The position numbers and the translations under genes were made by a program. From Pseudomonadota bacterium (lineage in GTDB: Bacteria > Pseudomonadota > Alphaproteobacteria > Sphingomonadales > Sphingomonadaceae): DNA of 64,000 bases. The stretch covers positions 186,001-250,000 of the forward strand of contig JAEWZX010000007.1 of NCBI GenBank assembly GCA_023394965.1. Reading direction: 5' to 3'. Below the pieces are notes generated by a model. It worked only from the letters and a program-made list of their open reading frames with translations. It had not been told where the DNA came from and ran no database searches. Each line of letters opens with the position of its first letter. Positions within the stretch are counted from its first letter, which is position 1. Positions 45,001-52,839 of this stretch are shown in pieces.

Positions 45001-46123
45001 GTGGCGTATTGGCGGGGGCAAACAGACCGCCGTTGTAAGGCGGAATACCGATGGAGGCATCGCCGCGATCAACGATGCGCGACAGATCAGCGATGCGATT
45101 CCAGATTTGCGATGCGCTGGTCGAAAAGGCATCGCCGCGCCCCATGCGATCACCCACTTCAAGGCGTTTGGGGCGCAGCGCGTAGTCGTCATAGCCTTCC
45201 GAATTGACCGGCAGCAGATCGCGGTCTTCGGCGTAAAGCAGGAACAGCAGACGATAGAGTAGGACAAGCGAAGCGTCCCGAACTTCCTCCAGCGGTGTCT
45301 CCGGTGATGCACCCGCAACGGCAGCGGTCAGTGCAGGGAAGATGTCTTCGAAAACGAGCTTCGAGAGCGACTTGGCGACGCGCTCTTCGTAGAACGCAGC
45401 CTCTGCCCGCGCCCGTTCATGGAAAGACCGGCCATCGGCTCCGGTCCTGGCAAAGGCCGTGCGTGAAAAGATTGCGGCGAAGACCCGCAATGCATGGTCA
45501 CGAGCATCATCATCGACGCCAAGTTCACCTTGGGCATCCAGAACCAGCGCGCCCGCAAGATCGACTTCGAGGAATTCCTCGCTGACCGACCGCGCGCCAG
45601 CCCAATAGAGCCGCCAGCGCGAGCCGTTGCTGAGAATGCCCCAACGTAAGCCATGCTCGCTGTTGTCCCCGATCCGGCGAAGGTAACGCAACATCTGCGT
45701 CGATGGCGCGACCGCATCTTCTCGTCCCACCGCGCGGTCGAGCGGCCTCGCCCAGCGCTTACTTTCGACAACAGCCGCGCCGTGCTCGTATCGCCGCCAT
45801 TCCTCTGGTTGGGCGTTGGCACGATCTTTTGCATCGCTATCGATGAACAACAGGCCATCGGGAACATCCAGCCTGCCGCCAGCGGATAGGTTCTGTTGCC
45901 TCAGGCTTTCGGACCAGCCCAGTTCCGCCAGGATCGGCCAGATGAAATCGTCTTCGGTCTGACTTTCGTTTGGCGACGATTCGCGCGGGAAGCGAGCCGC
46001 GATCGCGGTCAACGATGCGCGCAACGCAGCGGCATCGACCGCCCGATATTCGGTCGATTGCCGGATGGCTTCTTCAAGGTAATCAGTCGTTAGGAACGAT
46101 CCGGCGAACAATTGCATCGGCAT
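42050..46123 (-). CDS. Type IIG-like restriction-modification enzyme (Eco57I family)
   Basis: A 1357-residue single-chain nuclease-methyltransferase. The N-terminus carries a PD-(D/E)xK site: P88-D89 and E120-S-K122 in VVESKRW. The adenine-N6 methyltransferase domain has motif X-like SYYTPDELV (448-456), SAM motif I DPAMGSGHFL (511-520) and catalytic motif IV NPPW (804-807). The C-terminal 400 residues would hold the target recognition domain. No separate specificity or modification gene is adjacent, as expected for Type IIG. It is followed by the DUF262 fusion and preceded by traD at 43 bases, all on one strand. Confidence 0.87.
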   Translation of the reverse strand: MPMQLFAGSFLTTDYLEEAIRQSTEYRAVDAAALRASLTAIAARFPRESSPNESQTEDDFIWPILAELGWSESLRQQNLSAGGRLDVPDGLLFIDSDAKDRANAQPEEWRRYEHGAAVVESKRWARPLDRAVGREDAVAPSTQMLRYLRRIGDNSEHGLRWGILSNGSRWRLYWAGARSVSEEFLEVDLAGALVLDAQGELGVDDDARDHALRVFAAIFSRTAFARTGADGRSFHERARAEAAFYEERVAKSLSKLVFEDIFPALTAAVAGASPETPLEEVRDASLVLLYRLLFLLYAEDRDLLPVNSEGYDDYALRPKRLEVGDRMGRGDAFSTSASQIWNRIADLSRIVDRGDASIGIPPYNGGLFAPANTPLLDQIRLPDSVLAPVIDKLSFEREGSDRRYINYRDLTVQQLGSIYERLLEHEVVREDGAIAVRPNAFARKNSGSYYTPDELVTLILEKTLEPLFVDANAGFAAAIGRIKKGDAEDYIRAELGDADPAQAILRLRVCDPAMGSGHFLVSLVDLMADKVLEAMAEATAGAEQAGHDYASPLSDRIGEIRRTILKNAREEGWTIDEAQLDDRHIVRRMVLKRCVYGVDKNPMAVELAKVALWLHTFTVGAPLSFIDHHLRCGDSLFGLWVRDAIDKAEGLGGGLLWNDALRNAQRSAEAMKTIEALTDAEIAEAHRSAAMWEDVELMTGELDGFVSFMHALDWLNLDKDGKGLVRLWLDGRFGDPIPIARGRKEPEGGKAKAEEVEVFTEIWRDARQLIEEERFLNWQIAFPGVWQEWASAERKGGFDAIVGNPPWDRFEFEEIPWFAARDPQIALEPLKSKRQEMIAALKELRPDLLRQFNEAQERRTQASKIVRSGGGYCELNSGKLNIYKIFVERSRQLIRENGMIGLLTPIGIGTDHNVSGFIQNVTAGDHLKAFIAFENRRHWLFEDVHAEDQPTVFIVGGKSRRFRKFDYAVKLHQLPTDEDAPQPVELSKETLNRLNPNTGTMPILRTTEGLRLLTKAYDNFPILIEGQGRNERPLYPIRYRQMVNMTSRSEGFRTAKMLTEQEGAWPVGEGCFQSAKGLWLRLYEGKMVSIYNHRYAGVRNPTERISGQGVAVHSDLTDLENPNFLPVPRYWILESDADPDFPYAIGFNDICNTNNSRSVISAVVPRGAYGNKLPILTWDKPDAYQLTQLQANLASSFTDFVARQKIQSRSLNKYILAQLPIIPPEAYSRKFGSKTAAEIVREAVLELTYTAHDMAPFARDLGHVDAEGEVLPPFKWDDERRFTLRAKLDALYFILYGVWDAANPAKSREDIHYIYSTFPIVERDERARFDSRYRSPELALLWINALMAGQPDADIRD

Positions 46124-46166
46124 TGACTAGCAGCCAAACAAGAACCGTTCCACGAATAGCTTTGCG

Positions 46167-46412
46167 CTATCCCAAGGATGGTTTGTCTTCTGCCTGTTCC
46201 GCCTCGAAAGCCCTCTTCCCCTTGCGCCGGAACAGCACCAGCGCCTGCGCGCCATCCGGCCCGCGCAACTTGGCGGCGACGGTGAGGAAAGCGCCGTAGA
46301 GCGCGGCCCGATCATCATCGGTCAGCTCGACCAGATCAGCCTTGGCGACCAGGCCTCCCAGCTCGATCAGTTGCCTTGTCCGTTCGCGGCGTTTCACCTG
46401 CCATTCGCGCAT
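46167..46412 (-). CDS. traD: conjugal transfer protein TraD (small, mobilization accessory)
   Basis: An 81-residue protein with the TraD core MREWQVKRRERTRQLIELGGLVAKADL followed by LYGAFLTVAAKL. It is the small relaxase accessory of Ti-type systems, not the VirD4-like coupling protein. The frame is open about 58 codons further upstream over the end of traC; ATG 46412, with AAGG upstream, is preferred. Confidence 0.8.
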   Translation of the reverse strand: MREWQVKRRERTRQLIELGGLVAKADLVELTDDDRAALYGAFLTVAAKLRGPDGAQALVLFRRKGKRAFEAEQAEDKPSLG

Positions 46413-46434
46413 GTCGGTTCGTGCCTTTGCTGCC

Positions 46435-46740
46435 TCAAGCCGGTGTCTCGCCGCCGCCGAGCGGGAGAGTGCCTTCCGGCTGCTGGCGAGGTCCGCTCGC
46501 AGTGCAGTGTGACTTGCCCTGAAAGAAGGCCGCGCCGCGCTTGCGCCAGCCCTCCCCTTTTGCCTTGTCTGTAGAGGTTGCAGCATCGAGCAGCGCTCCC
46601 GCTAAGACTTCGGCATCAAGCACGTCGGCCCCGGTTGCCGTAACCAGCGCGCCGAGGTCGCGCACCCGACGCTCCTTCAACTGCTTTGCCTTGTCGGCAA
46701 GAGCCTTGAGTTCCGAATCAAAGTCGCGGGGTTTGCGCAT
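46435..46740 (-). CDS. traC: conjugal transfer protein TraC (oriT-binding accessory)
   Basis: A 101-residue protein starting MRKPRDFDSELKALADKAKQLKERRVRDLGALV, the Ti-type TraC hallmark, with GADVLDAEVLAGALL next. Family proteins bind near oriT and help the TraA relaxase nick. GGAGAC lies before the ATG. It diverges from traA across a 173-base oriT region. Confidence 0.85.
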   Translation of the reverse strand: MRKPRDFDSELKALADKAKQLKERRVRDLGALVTATGADVLDAEVLAGALLDAATSTDKAKGEGWRKRGAAFFQGKSHCTASGPRQQPEGTLPLGGGETPA

Positions 46741-46913
46741 GGCTTGTCTCCATCGTTGGTGTGATGGAGCCATGATAATCTTAGCTGTAATCCAATGCAG
46801 TAAGGTCGCCGGGACAGTGTGATACCGCCTAGTCCCGATCAGGATTTTATCATGAGAGGGCGCGCTTATACGTCGTGCCGACGCAGGCTTTGGAGTGTAA
46901 CTGGATTGCCGAC
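46741..46913 (-). other. origin of transfer (oriT), MOBQ/RSF1010-Ti type
   Basis: The traC-traA intergenic region. On the minus strand the core TAAGCGCGCCCT (46868-46857) matches the RSF1010-type nick consensus TAAGTGCGCCCT at 11 of 12 positions. Immediately 5' of it is the inverted repeat CGTCG-GCA-CGACG (46883-46871), the same arrangement as in MOBQ oriTs. Nicking is predicted within the core by TraA. The promoters for both divergent transfer operons must lie here too. Confidence 0.8.
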
Positions 46914-49799
46914 ATGGCAATCTTTCACTTCAGCGCAAAAGTCATCGGAAGGTCGAGCGGCCGCAGTGCCGTGGCGGCTGCGGCCTATCGTGCGGGCGAG
47001 CGGCTGCACGATGAGCGCATCGACAGAACCCATGATTTCACCAACAAGGCAGGCGTCCTTCATTCCGAAGTGATGTTGCCGAAGGACGCGCCGGAAGCCT
47101 TCGCGGACCGCGCCACGTTGTGGAACGCGGTCGAGGCAGCCGAGAAGCGCAAGGATGCGCAGCTCGCCCGCGAGGTCGAGTTCGCCCTGCCCCGCGAGTT
47201 GTCGAAGAAGGACAACATCAAGCTGGCACGCGAGTTCGTCAAAGCCGAGTTCGTAGAGAAGGGCATGATTGCCGATCTCAATGTCCATTGGGACATCGGC
47301 GAAGACGGCAAAGCCAAGCCCCATGCGCATGTCATGCTCACGATGCGCGAAGTGACGAAAGACGGTTTTGGCGCAAAGGTCCGCGACTGGAACAAGACCG
47401 CGTTGATCGAACAATGGCGCGAGCGCTGGGCCGATCATGTGAACCACGCGCTGGCTGAACGCGACATCGACACGCGAATCGATCACCGGAGCCTGGAAGC
47501 ACAGGGCATTGCGCTGGAGCCGCAGGACAAGATCGGCCCCGCCGCTTCGCGCATTGGCGGGCGCGGGCTTGAGGCCGAGCGGATCGAGGAACACCGCGCG
47601 ATTGCGCAGCGTAACGGCGAGCGGATCATCGCCAATCCCGCTCTAGCGCTGGATGCAATCACGCACCAGCAGGCGACGTTTACCAGGCGCGATCTTGCCG
47701 CCTTCGTTCACCGGCACAGCGACGGCAAAGAGCAGTTCGACGCGGCCTACAATGCTGTGCGAAGTTCGCCCGACCTGATTGCCCTGGGCAAGGACGGACG
47801 CGGGCAGGATCGGTTCACGTCGCGCGCGATGATCGAGACCGAACAGCGCCTGCACCGCGCCGCCGACGCGATGGCGCAGCGCACCGGGAACGCCGTCAGT
47901 GAGGCCCGGCGGAACGACGCATTCGCCAGCGCCGCGAAGCGCGGCCTGGTCCTTTCCGGCGAGCAGAAATCCGCCTTCGAGCATGTCACAAACAGCAAAG
48001 GCCTAGCGGTCGTGGTCGGCTATGCCGGAACCGGCAAAAGCGCGATGCTGGGAGTTGCGCGCGAGGCATGGGAATGCGCTGGCTACCATGTGCGCGGCGC
48101 AGCCCTTTCTGGCATTGCCGCCGAGGGGCTGGAGAAAGGCTCCGGCATCGCATCGCGCACCATAGCCAGCCTTGAACACCAATGGAGTACAGGACGCGAA
48201 CAGCTCACTTCCCGCGACGTGCTCGTAATCGACGAAGCGGGCATGGTCGGCACGCGCCAGATGGAGCGCGTGCTGTCCCAGGCCGCCAAGGCCGGTGCGA
48301 AAGTTGTCCTGGTCGGCGACCAGCAGCAATTGCAGGCCATCGAGGCAGGCGCAGCGTTCCGGGCGATCCACGAGCGCCATGGCGGCGTCGAGATCAGCGA
48401 GGTCCGACGCCAGCTATCGGCATGGCAGCAGGATGCGACCAGGCACCTCGCCACGGGCCGAAGGGGTGAAGCGATCCGTAGTTTTGAAGATCGCGGCATG
48501 GTTCATGTCGCCGAGACCCGCGAGGCCGCGCGGACAAAGCTTATCGAGCGCTGGGATCGGGAACGGCAGGACAGCGCAGATGAAAGCCGGATCATCCTCA
48601 CCCACACCAATGACGAGGTGCGGGAGCTGAACCAGATGGCGCGCGAAAAAATGCATGCGGCTGGCGCACTAGGTGTCGATGCCACGATCAAGGCGGTACG
48701 CGGTGAGCGGCAGTTTGCATCGGGCGACCGCATCATCTTTCTGCGCAACGAACGCGGGCTTAGAGTGAAGAACGGGACGCTCGGCACGGTGGCGAAAGCC
48801 AGCCAACAGAGCATGGCTGTCCGCACAGACGATGGCCGTGAAGTCGCGTTCGACACCAAGGATTATGCGCACATCGATCATGGCTACGCGGCCACGATCC
48901 ACAAGGCGCAGGGGATGACCGTGGACCGCGCCCATGTGCTCGCCACACCGGGCATGGATAGTCATTCGGCCTATGTCGCCATGTCGCGCCACCGCCAGGG
49001 GCTGGCCCTGCACTATGGCCGGGATGACTTTGCCGATCAGTCGAAACTTGTCCGCACGCTGAGCCGTGAGCGCGGGAAGGATATGGCGGGCGACTACAAG
49101 CCCGAGCACGCCTTCGCCGAACTGCGTGGGATCAGCTTCCGCGAGCGGATCGTGGAGTTGGTTCGGCAGGTGCCGCAACGCGCCAAATCCATTTTCGAAA
49201 ACTTCCGCCCTCAGGCGCGGCAGCTTGAGCCACTTCCGGCACGGTCGAACACGCAGAGCGATCAGCGTCGCGCGGTCGAACGCTACGCCCGTGCTCTTGG
49301 CGATATCGGCACGATGCAGGTCCAGGGCTTGCCCGTCCTGCCGCACCAGAAGAACGCGCTGGAGAAGGCAGGAATGGCGCTTGATGCGATCCGGCCCCAT
49401 GCCGCCACCGATCTCGCCAAGGCGCTGGACCGGCGTCCCGAGCTGATTGCAGAGGCCGCAGGCGGGCGTAGCCAGGAGGCCATGCGCGCCATGCGGCACG
49501 AATCCGCAGTGCGCACCGATCCGGCGCTGCGCTCCGAACGCTTTGTCAGCGACTGGCAGGGATTGAGCACGGCGCGCAAGCAGCATGAGCAGCAAGGAGA
49601 CCGCGCTGGCGCTGCCCGCGTGTCGGCAAAGCTGACCGAGCTGGCGAAGGGGCTTGAGCGCGATCCGCAGGTCGAAGGCCTGCTGGGCGGCAAAACGCGC
49701 GAACTCGGCATCGATCCCAAGCCCGAACGCAGCATCGCTAACGAACTCACCGCAACCCTCACCCGCGAGCGCACCCGCGCTTTCGACATGGGCATCTAG
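46914..49799 (+). CDS. traA: Ti-type conjugative relaxase-helicase TraA
   Basis: A 961-residue two-part relaxase. The N-terminal MobA/MobL domain has AAAAYRAGERL with the candidate catalytic Tyr25, and the metal-binding histidines in DLNVHWD and KPHAHVML (137, 139). The C-terminal half is a RecD-like helicase with Walker A GYAGTGKS (369-376), Walker B VIDEAGMV, and later helicase motifs including TIHKAQGMT. The start MAIFHFSAKVI at 46914 is the family start. The protein is shorter than many TraA (about 1100). It would nick the adjacent oriT and unwind the transferred strand. Confidence 0.95.
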   Translation: MAIFHFSAKVIGRSSGRSAVAAAAYRAGERLHDERIDRTHDFTNKAGVLHSEVMLPKDAPEAFADRATLWNAVEAAEKRKDAQLAREVEFALPRELSKKDNIKLAREFVKAEFVEKGMIADLNVHWDIGEDGKAKPHAHVMLTMREVTKDGFGAKVRDWNKTALIEQWRERWADHVNHALAERDIDTRIDHRSLEAQGIALEPQDKIGPAASRIGGRGLEAERIEEHRAIAQRNGERIIANPALALDAITHQQATFTRRDLAAFVHRHSDGKEQFDAAYNAVRSSPDLIALGKDGRGQDRFTSRAMIETEQRLHRAADAMAQRTGNAVSEARRNDAFASAAKRGLVLSGEQKSAFEHVTNSKGLAVVVGYAGTGKSAMLGVAREAWECAGYHVRGAALSGIAAEGLEKGSGIASRTIASLEHQWSTGREQLTSRDVLVIDEAGMVGTRQMERVLSQAAKAGAKVVLVGDQQQLQAIEAGAAFRAIHERHGGVEISEVRRQLSAWQQDATRHLATGRRGEAIRSFEDRGMVHVAETREAARTKLIERWDRERQDSADESRIILTHTNDEVRELNQMAREKMHAAGALGVDATIKAVRGERQFASGDRIIFLRNERGLRVKNGTLGTVAKASQQSMAVRTDDGREVAFDTKDYAHIDHGYAATIHKAQGMTVDRAHVLATPGMDSHSAYVAMSRHRQGLALHYGRDDFADQSKLVRTLSRERGKDMAGDYKPEHAFAELRGISFRERIVELVRQVPQRAKSIFENFRPQARQLEPLPARSNTQSDQRRAVERYARALGDIGTMQVQGLPVLPHQKNALEKAGMALDAIRPHAATDLAKALDRRPELIAEAAGGRSQEAMRAMRHESAVRTDPALRSERFVSDWQGLSTARKQHEQQGDRAGAARVSAKLTELAKGLERDPQVEGLLGGKTRELGIDPKPERSIANELTATLTRERTRAFDMGI

Positions 49800-49809
49800 G
49801 AGAAACGAC

Positions 49810-50580
49810 ATGGAAGACGACCACATCGAAGAAGTGCAACTGGACCTCGAAGTCGAGGAACCACCCGCCCTGCACCACGAACAAAAACCGGAACCGGATG
49901 CAGCGGAAGAATCCGATCCGGCAACGGAAGCATTCGCCCGACTCGAAGGCGAAATGGCAATGGTGCGCCATACGGTGCAGAACATGGCCAGGGAGCGATC
50001 CGACATCGTTATCCCGGACTACACGGCAACGCTCGGCCAGATGGCCGATCAGCTGGCACAGGTCTCCAAGACGCTGACCGCAATCGGTAGCAAGCCTGCC
50101 ATCGAGCTGACCCCGGAAGACATTGCAGTTCAGATCAAGCGCGCGTCGCACGACATGCTGCGCGACAGCAGCGACCTGTTCCGGCAGGGCCGAAAGGACT
50201 TCGAAAGCGCCTCCCGACAACTGAATGCAATTGTCGGGCGTGTTCGCACCGAGGCCGATCAGAAGCGTCAGACTTGGCGTTTTGCAGCTATGGGGTTGGC
50301 TGGAGGTATCCTGCTATGGGCGATCCTGCCCGGCACCATCGCCCGCGCCATGCCCGAGAGCTGGCAGTGGCCCGAACGGATGGCTCGAAAGGCAGTGGGA
50401 GAACCGACCATCGTGGAAGCGGGCATCAGATTGATCCGGTCTCAAAACCCCGAAGCGTGGGAGGAACTCGCGAATACCCAGCGTATTGTGAGCGCCAACC
50501 GCGAGGCGCTCGATCGTTGCATCGAGCAGGCTCAAGAAGGGGAGCACTCGGTCAGTTGCTCAATTCAACTTCCTCGGTGA
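49810..50580 (+). CDS. DUF6118-type membrane protein next to traA
   Basis: A 256-residue protein with an acidic, disordered N-terminus (residues 1-45 rich in E, D, P), a helical middle (about 55-150), one membrane helix (WRFAAMGLAGGILLWAILP, about 157-175) and a C-terminal region with two cysteines. It is typical of the DUF6118 proteins found downstream of traA in alphaproteobacterial islands; the role is unknown, possibly linking the relaxosome to the membrane. AGGAGA lies 6 bases before the ATG, 10 bases after traA. Confidence 0.75.
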   Translation: MEDDHIEEVQLDLEVEEPPALHHEQKPEPDAAEESDPATEAFARLEGEMAMVRHTVQNMARERSDIVIPDYTATLGQMADQLAQVSKTLTAIGSKPAIELTPEDIAVQIKRASHDMLRDSSDLFRQGRKDFESASRQLNAIVGRVRTEADQKRQTWRFAAMGLAGGILLWAILPGTIARAMPESWQWPERMARKAVGEPTIVEAGIRLIRSQNPEAWEELANTQRIVSANREALDRCIEQAQEGEHSVSCSIQLPR

Positions 50581-50748
50581 TCGGTCCAATGAAGAGCTTC
50601 TCGGACAAGCCAAGAAGACCCTTTCGTCCGCTATCCTGATCCATCCCAAGGATTTGATAGCCAGCGAATTTTTCGCCTTTCCTCGCATTTGACGGTCTGA
50701 ACTCGGGCGCGCTATCGCATCAGTCGAATGCTAAAGGGGGGCGTCCGC

Positions 50749-51999
50749 TTGAAGAAAACGGTATTCTGGTCATGGCAGAGTGATTTAGACCATCGCGTGA
50801 CACGCGATGTTATTCGCTATGCACTTGATGCTGCGATCAATCTTCTATCGGCCGACTTGGAAGAAGCAGATCGACCTAGTCTAACTTCTGACACCCAAGG
50901 GGTTGCAGGTTCCCCAGACATTGTTGCGACCATCTTGCGAAAAATTGACGACGCGGCGGTTTTCGTGGGCGACGTAACTCCAATCGCACTGGCTGAGAAT
51001 GGAAAAGCCTGCGCAAATCCGAATGTTCTTCTTGAGATGGGATACGCAAACAAGGCGCTGACCGAGCATCGCGTAATTCAAGTATGGAATTCAGCTTTCG
51101 ACGGCGCGTCACTCGAGAAGCTTCCATTCGATATGCGCGGGCGACGAGGTCCGCTCTCATTTCACCTCGCCAAAGGTGCCGATACTGCGACGTTGCGCAC
51201 AGTCCGTGACAAGCTCGCGCGGGATCTCGCGGACGCGCTAAAACTTGCTCTTGATACGCTACCAGCACCGCCACCTGATGCGTTGCATTGGCATCCTCAT
51301 TTTCCGGGAGATTCGGACCTCTGGTTTGATCGAGAACAACCTCAGACTGTGACCAACATGTCCTTTGGAAGCAGCAAATATCTCTGGATGCAGCATGAGC
51401 CTGGTTTTGCGCGGATAATTCCTTCGAAATGGCTAGCCAAACCGGATGCTAAGCAATCCATAGCCAACCACCCTGGTCATCCCGCTCTCTTGGCTAATGC
51501 AAACAGTCTTAGTTTTGGCGTAAGTCGCGGTGGAGCTGCGGTCTATTGGCCTGGCAAAGAGATAGATGGGGCATATCAGACTCTGGCGGTCACCCAGTGG
51601 TTCGAAAGGACAGGGGAGTTCTGGGGTGTGGCTGGCGGGTTCCTGTTCAATGGAAAGAGCGAGCGACGGACGTTGGCGACCGGATCCTTATGGAAGCAAT
51701 GGCTGAATTTCTTGGAACGTAATTGCGCCCTCTCACTGACGCATGGCGGATCGCTACCTATTCACATCCGGCTTGGGGTGAACGGCCTGTCAGACAGTTG
51801 GTGGCCTAGAGGTCGGTACGAATTTGAAGATGAGGGCTACGCCTCTGTTGAAGATTCTTATGAGTATGAGGCAACGCTAACATCGACTAAGTCCGACGAC
51901 CTCAAAACTGCTGTGGTCGATGCCTTTAATGGGCTGGCTGCTATATATGGTGTGGGAGAGCACACTTACGAGCAGCTCGTTGAGCTGTCGAAGTACTAA
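50749..51999 (+). CDS. TIR/deoxyribosyltransferase-like effector protein
   Basis: A 416-residue protein. Residues 1-175 form a Rossmann-like TIR-related domain: KTVFWSWQSD at the start, GVAGSPDIVATILRKIDDAAVFVGDVT in the middle, then NPNVLLEMGYA with the candidate catalytic Glu96, and LPFDMRGRRGPL. This pattern is shared with TIR-like and nucleoside deoxyribosyltransferase-like proteins of defence loci, whose catalytic glutamate breaks NAD or nucleotides. Residues 176-416 are an unrecognised domain rich in aromatic residues. TTG 50749 is preferred because AAAGGGGGG lies 7 bases upstream; ATG 50728 is the alternative. The protease gene starts 2 bases after the stop. Confidence 0.7.
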   Translation: MKKTVFWSWQSDLDHRVTRDVIRYALDAAINLLSADLEEADRPSLTSDTQGVAGSPDIVATILRKIDDAAVFVGDVTPIALAENGKACANPNVLLEMGYANKALTEHRVIQVWNSAFDGASLEKLPFDMRGRRGPLSFHLAKGADTATLRTVRDKLARDLADALKLALDTLPAPPPDALHWHPHFPGDSDLWFDREQPQTVTNMSFGSSKYLWMQHEPGFARIIPSKWLAKPDAKQSIANHPGHPALLANANSLSFGVSRGGAAVYWPGKEIDGAYQTLAVTQWFERTGEFWGVAGGFLFNGKSERRTLATGSLWKQWLNFLERNCALSLTHGGSLPIHIRLGVNGLSDSWWPRGRYEFEDEGYASVEDSYEYEATLTSTKSDDLKTAVVDAFNGLAAIYGVGEHTYEQLVELSKY

Positions 52000-52001
52000 A
52001 C

Positions 52002-52802
52002 ATGTCTGCCCCAGGGATAGACAGTTGTTCACTCGTTCCACTTTATGTCGAACCCTTCTTTGGCGAGCAGCGTCTTGGCGGTGCAACTGCCTTCTTGTGG
52101 TTGGGCAAGGACTTGCAGCTCTCAATGGTCACGAATTGGCATGTTGTATCTGGGCGCAATCACGAAACTGGTCAGCCGACTCATAGGCTAGGAGGAATAC
52201 CCGACCATCTTCGTGTTCACGTGCCACTTGCGGAGCGCAGAGACGCGCCGCTAATCGTCAAAGTTTCAACCGTTGATGATGATGGCGAGTCCCTGTGGGT
52301 TGAGCATCCAAGATATGGACGCCGCGTCGATATCGCGTCGCTCGATATTGATCTACCGCCGCCAGGTAACGTGACACTCATGCCACTAAACGCAATACCG
52401 ACCGTCGCGCTAAAGCAACGGATTGGAATGCCTTTGTTTATCCTTGGATTTCCGTTTGGCAGGCTCGGTATAGGCATGCCGGTGTGGAAGCAGGGAACCT
52501 TCGCAAGCGAGCCCTTTCTCGCCCCCGAAATGGATCACCTTTTCTTGATTGTCGATACAGCCTCGCGCCCCGGTATGTCAGGCTCGCCCGTCATTCAAAG
52601 GGCGCATGGTCAAATCGAACTCGAAGGGGAGTTTGGTCGTGTCGAAGGAGGGGACGGCGCGTGCCGCTTCGTGGGTGTCTATTCAGGCCGATTCCACACT
52701 GACGATCCTTCTGACGCCCAATTGGGCCGGGTCTGGCCAGCCGCGCTCGTGCATGAGTTGGTCGCTTTCGCCGAACAGCGACGAGCAACATCTAGGCGAT
52801 AA
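52002..52802 (+). CDS. trypsin-like serine protease without signal peptide
   Basis: A 266-residue chymotrypsin-fold protease. The triad is His47 in VTNWHVVSG, Asp110 in RVDIASLDI and Ser193 in RPGMSGSPVI; the LFILGFPFG turn before the serine is typical of HtrA-like domains. There is no signal peptide or membrane segment and no PDZ domain, so it acts in the cytosol. Its ATG is 2 bases after the TIR-like gene, so the two are translationally coupled. It may cleave and switch the TIR-like partner, or be the sensor of the pair. Confidence 0.85.
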   Translation: MSAPGIDSCSLVPLYVEPFFGEQRLGGATAFLWLGKDLQLSMVTNWHVVSGRNHETGQPTHRLGGIPDHLRVHVPLAERRDAPLIVKVSTVDDDGESLWVEHPRYGRRVDIASLDIDLPPPGNVTLMPLNAIPTVALKQRIGMPLFILGFPFGRLGIGMPVWKQGTFASEPFLAPEMDHLFLIVDTASRPGMSGSPVIQRAHGQIELEGEFGRVEGGDGACRFVGVYSGRFHTDDPSDAQLGRVWPAALVHELVAFAEQRRATSRR

Positions 52803-52839
52803 AATCGCTCTTAGTAGTCGCGCGAGCAGCCAGCTTGCT

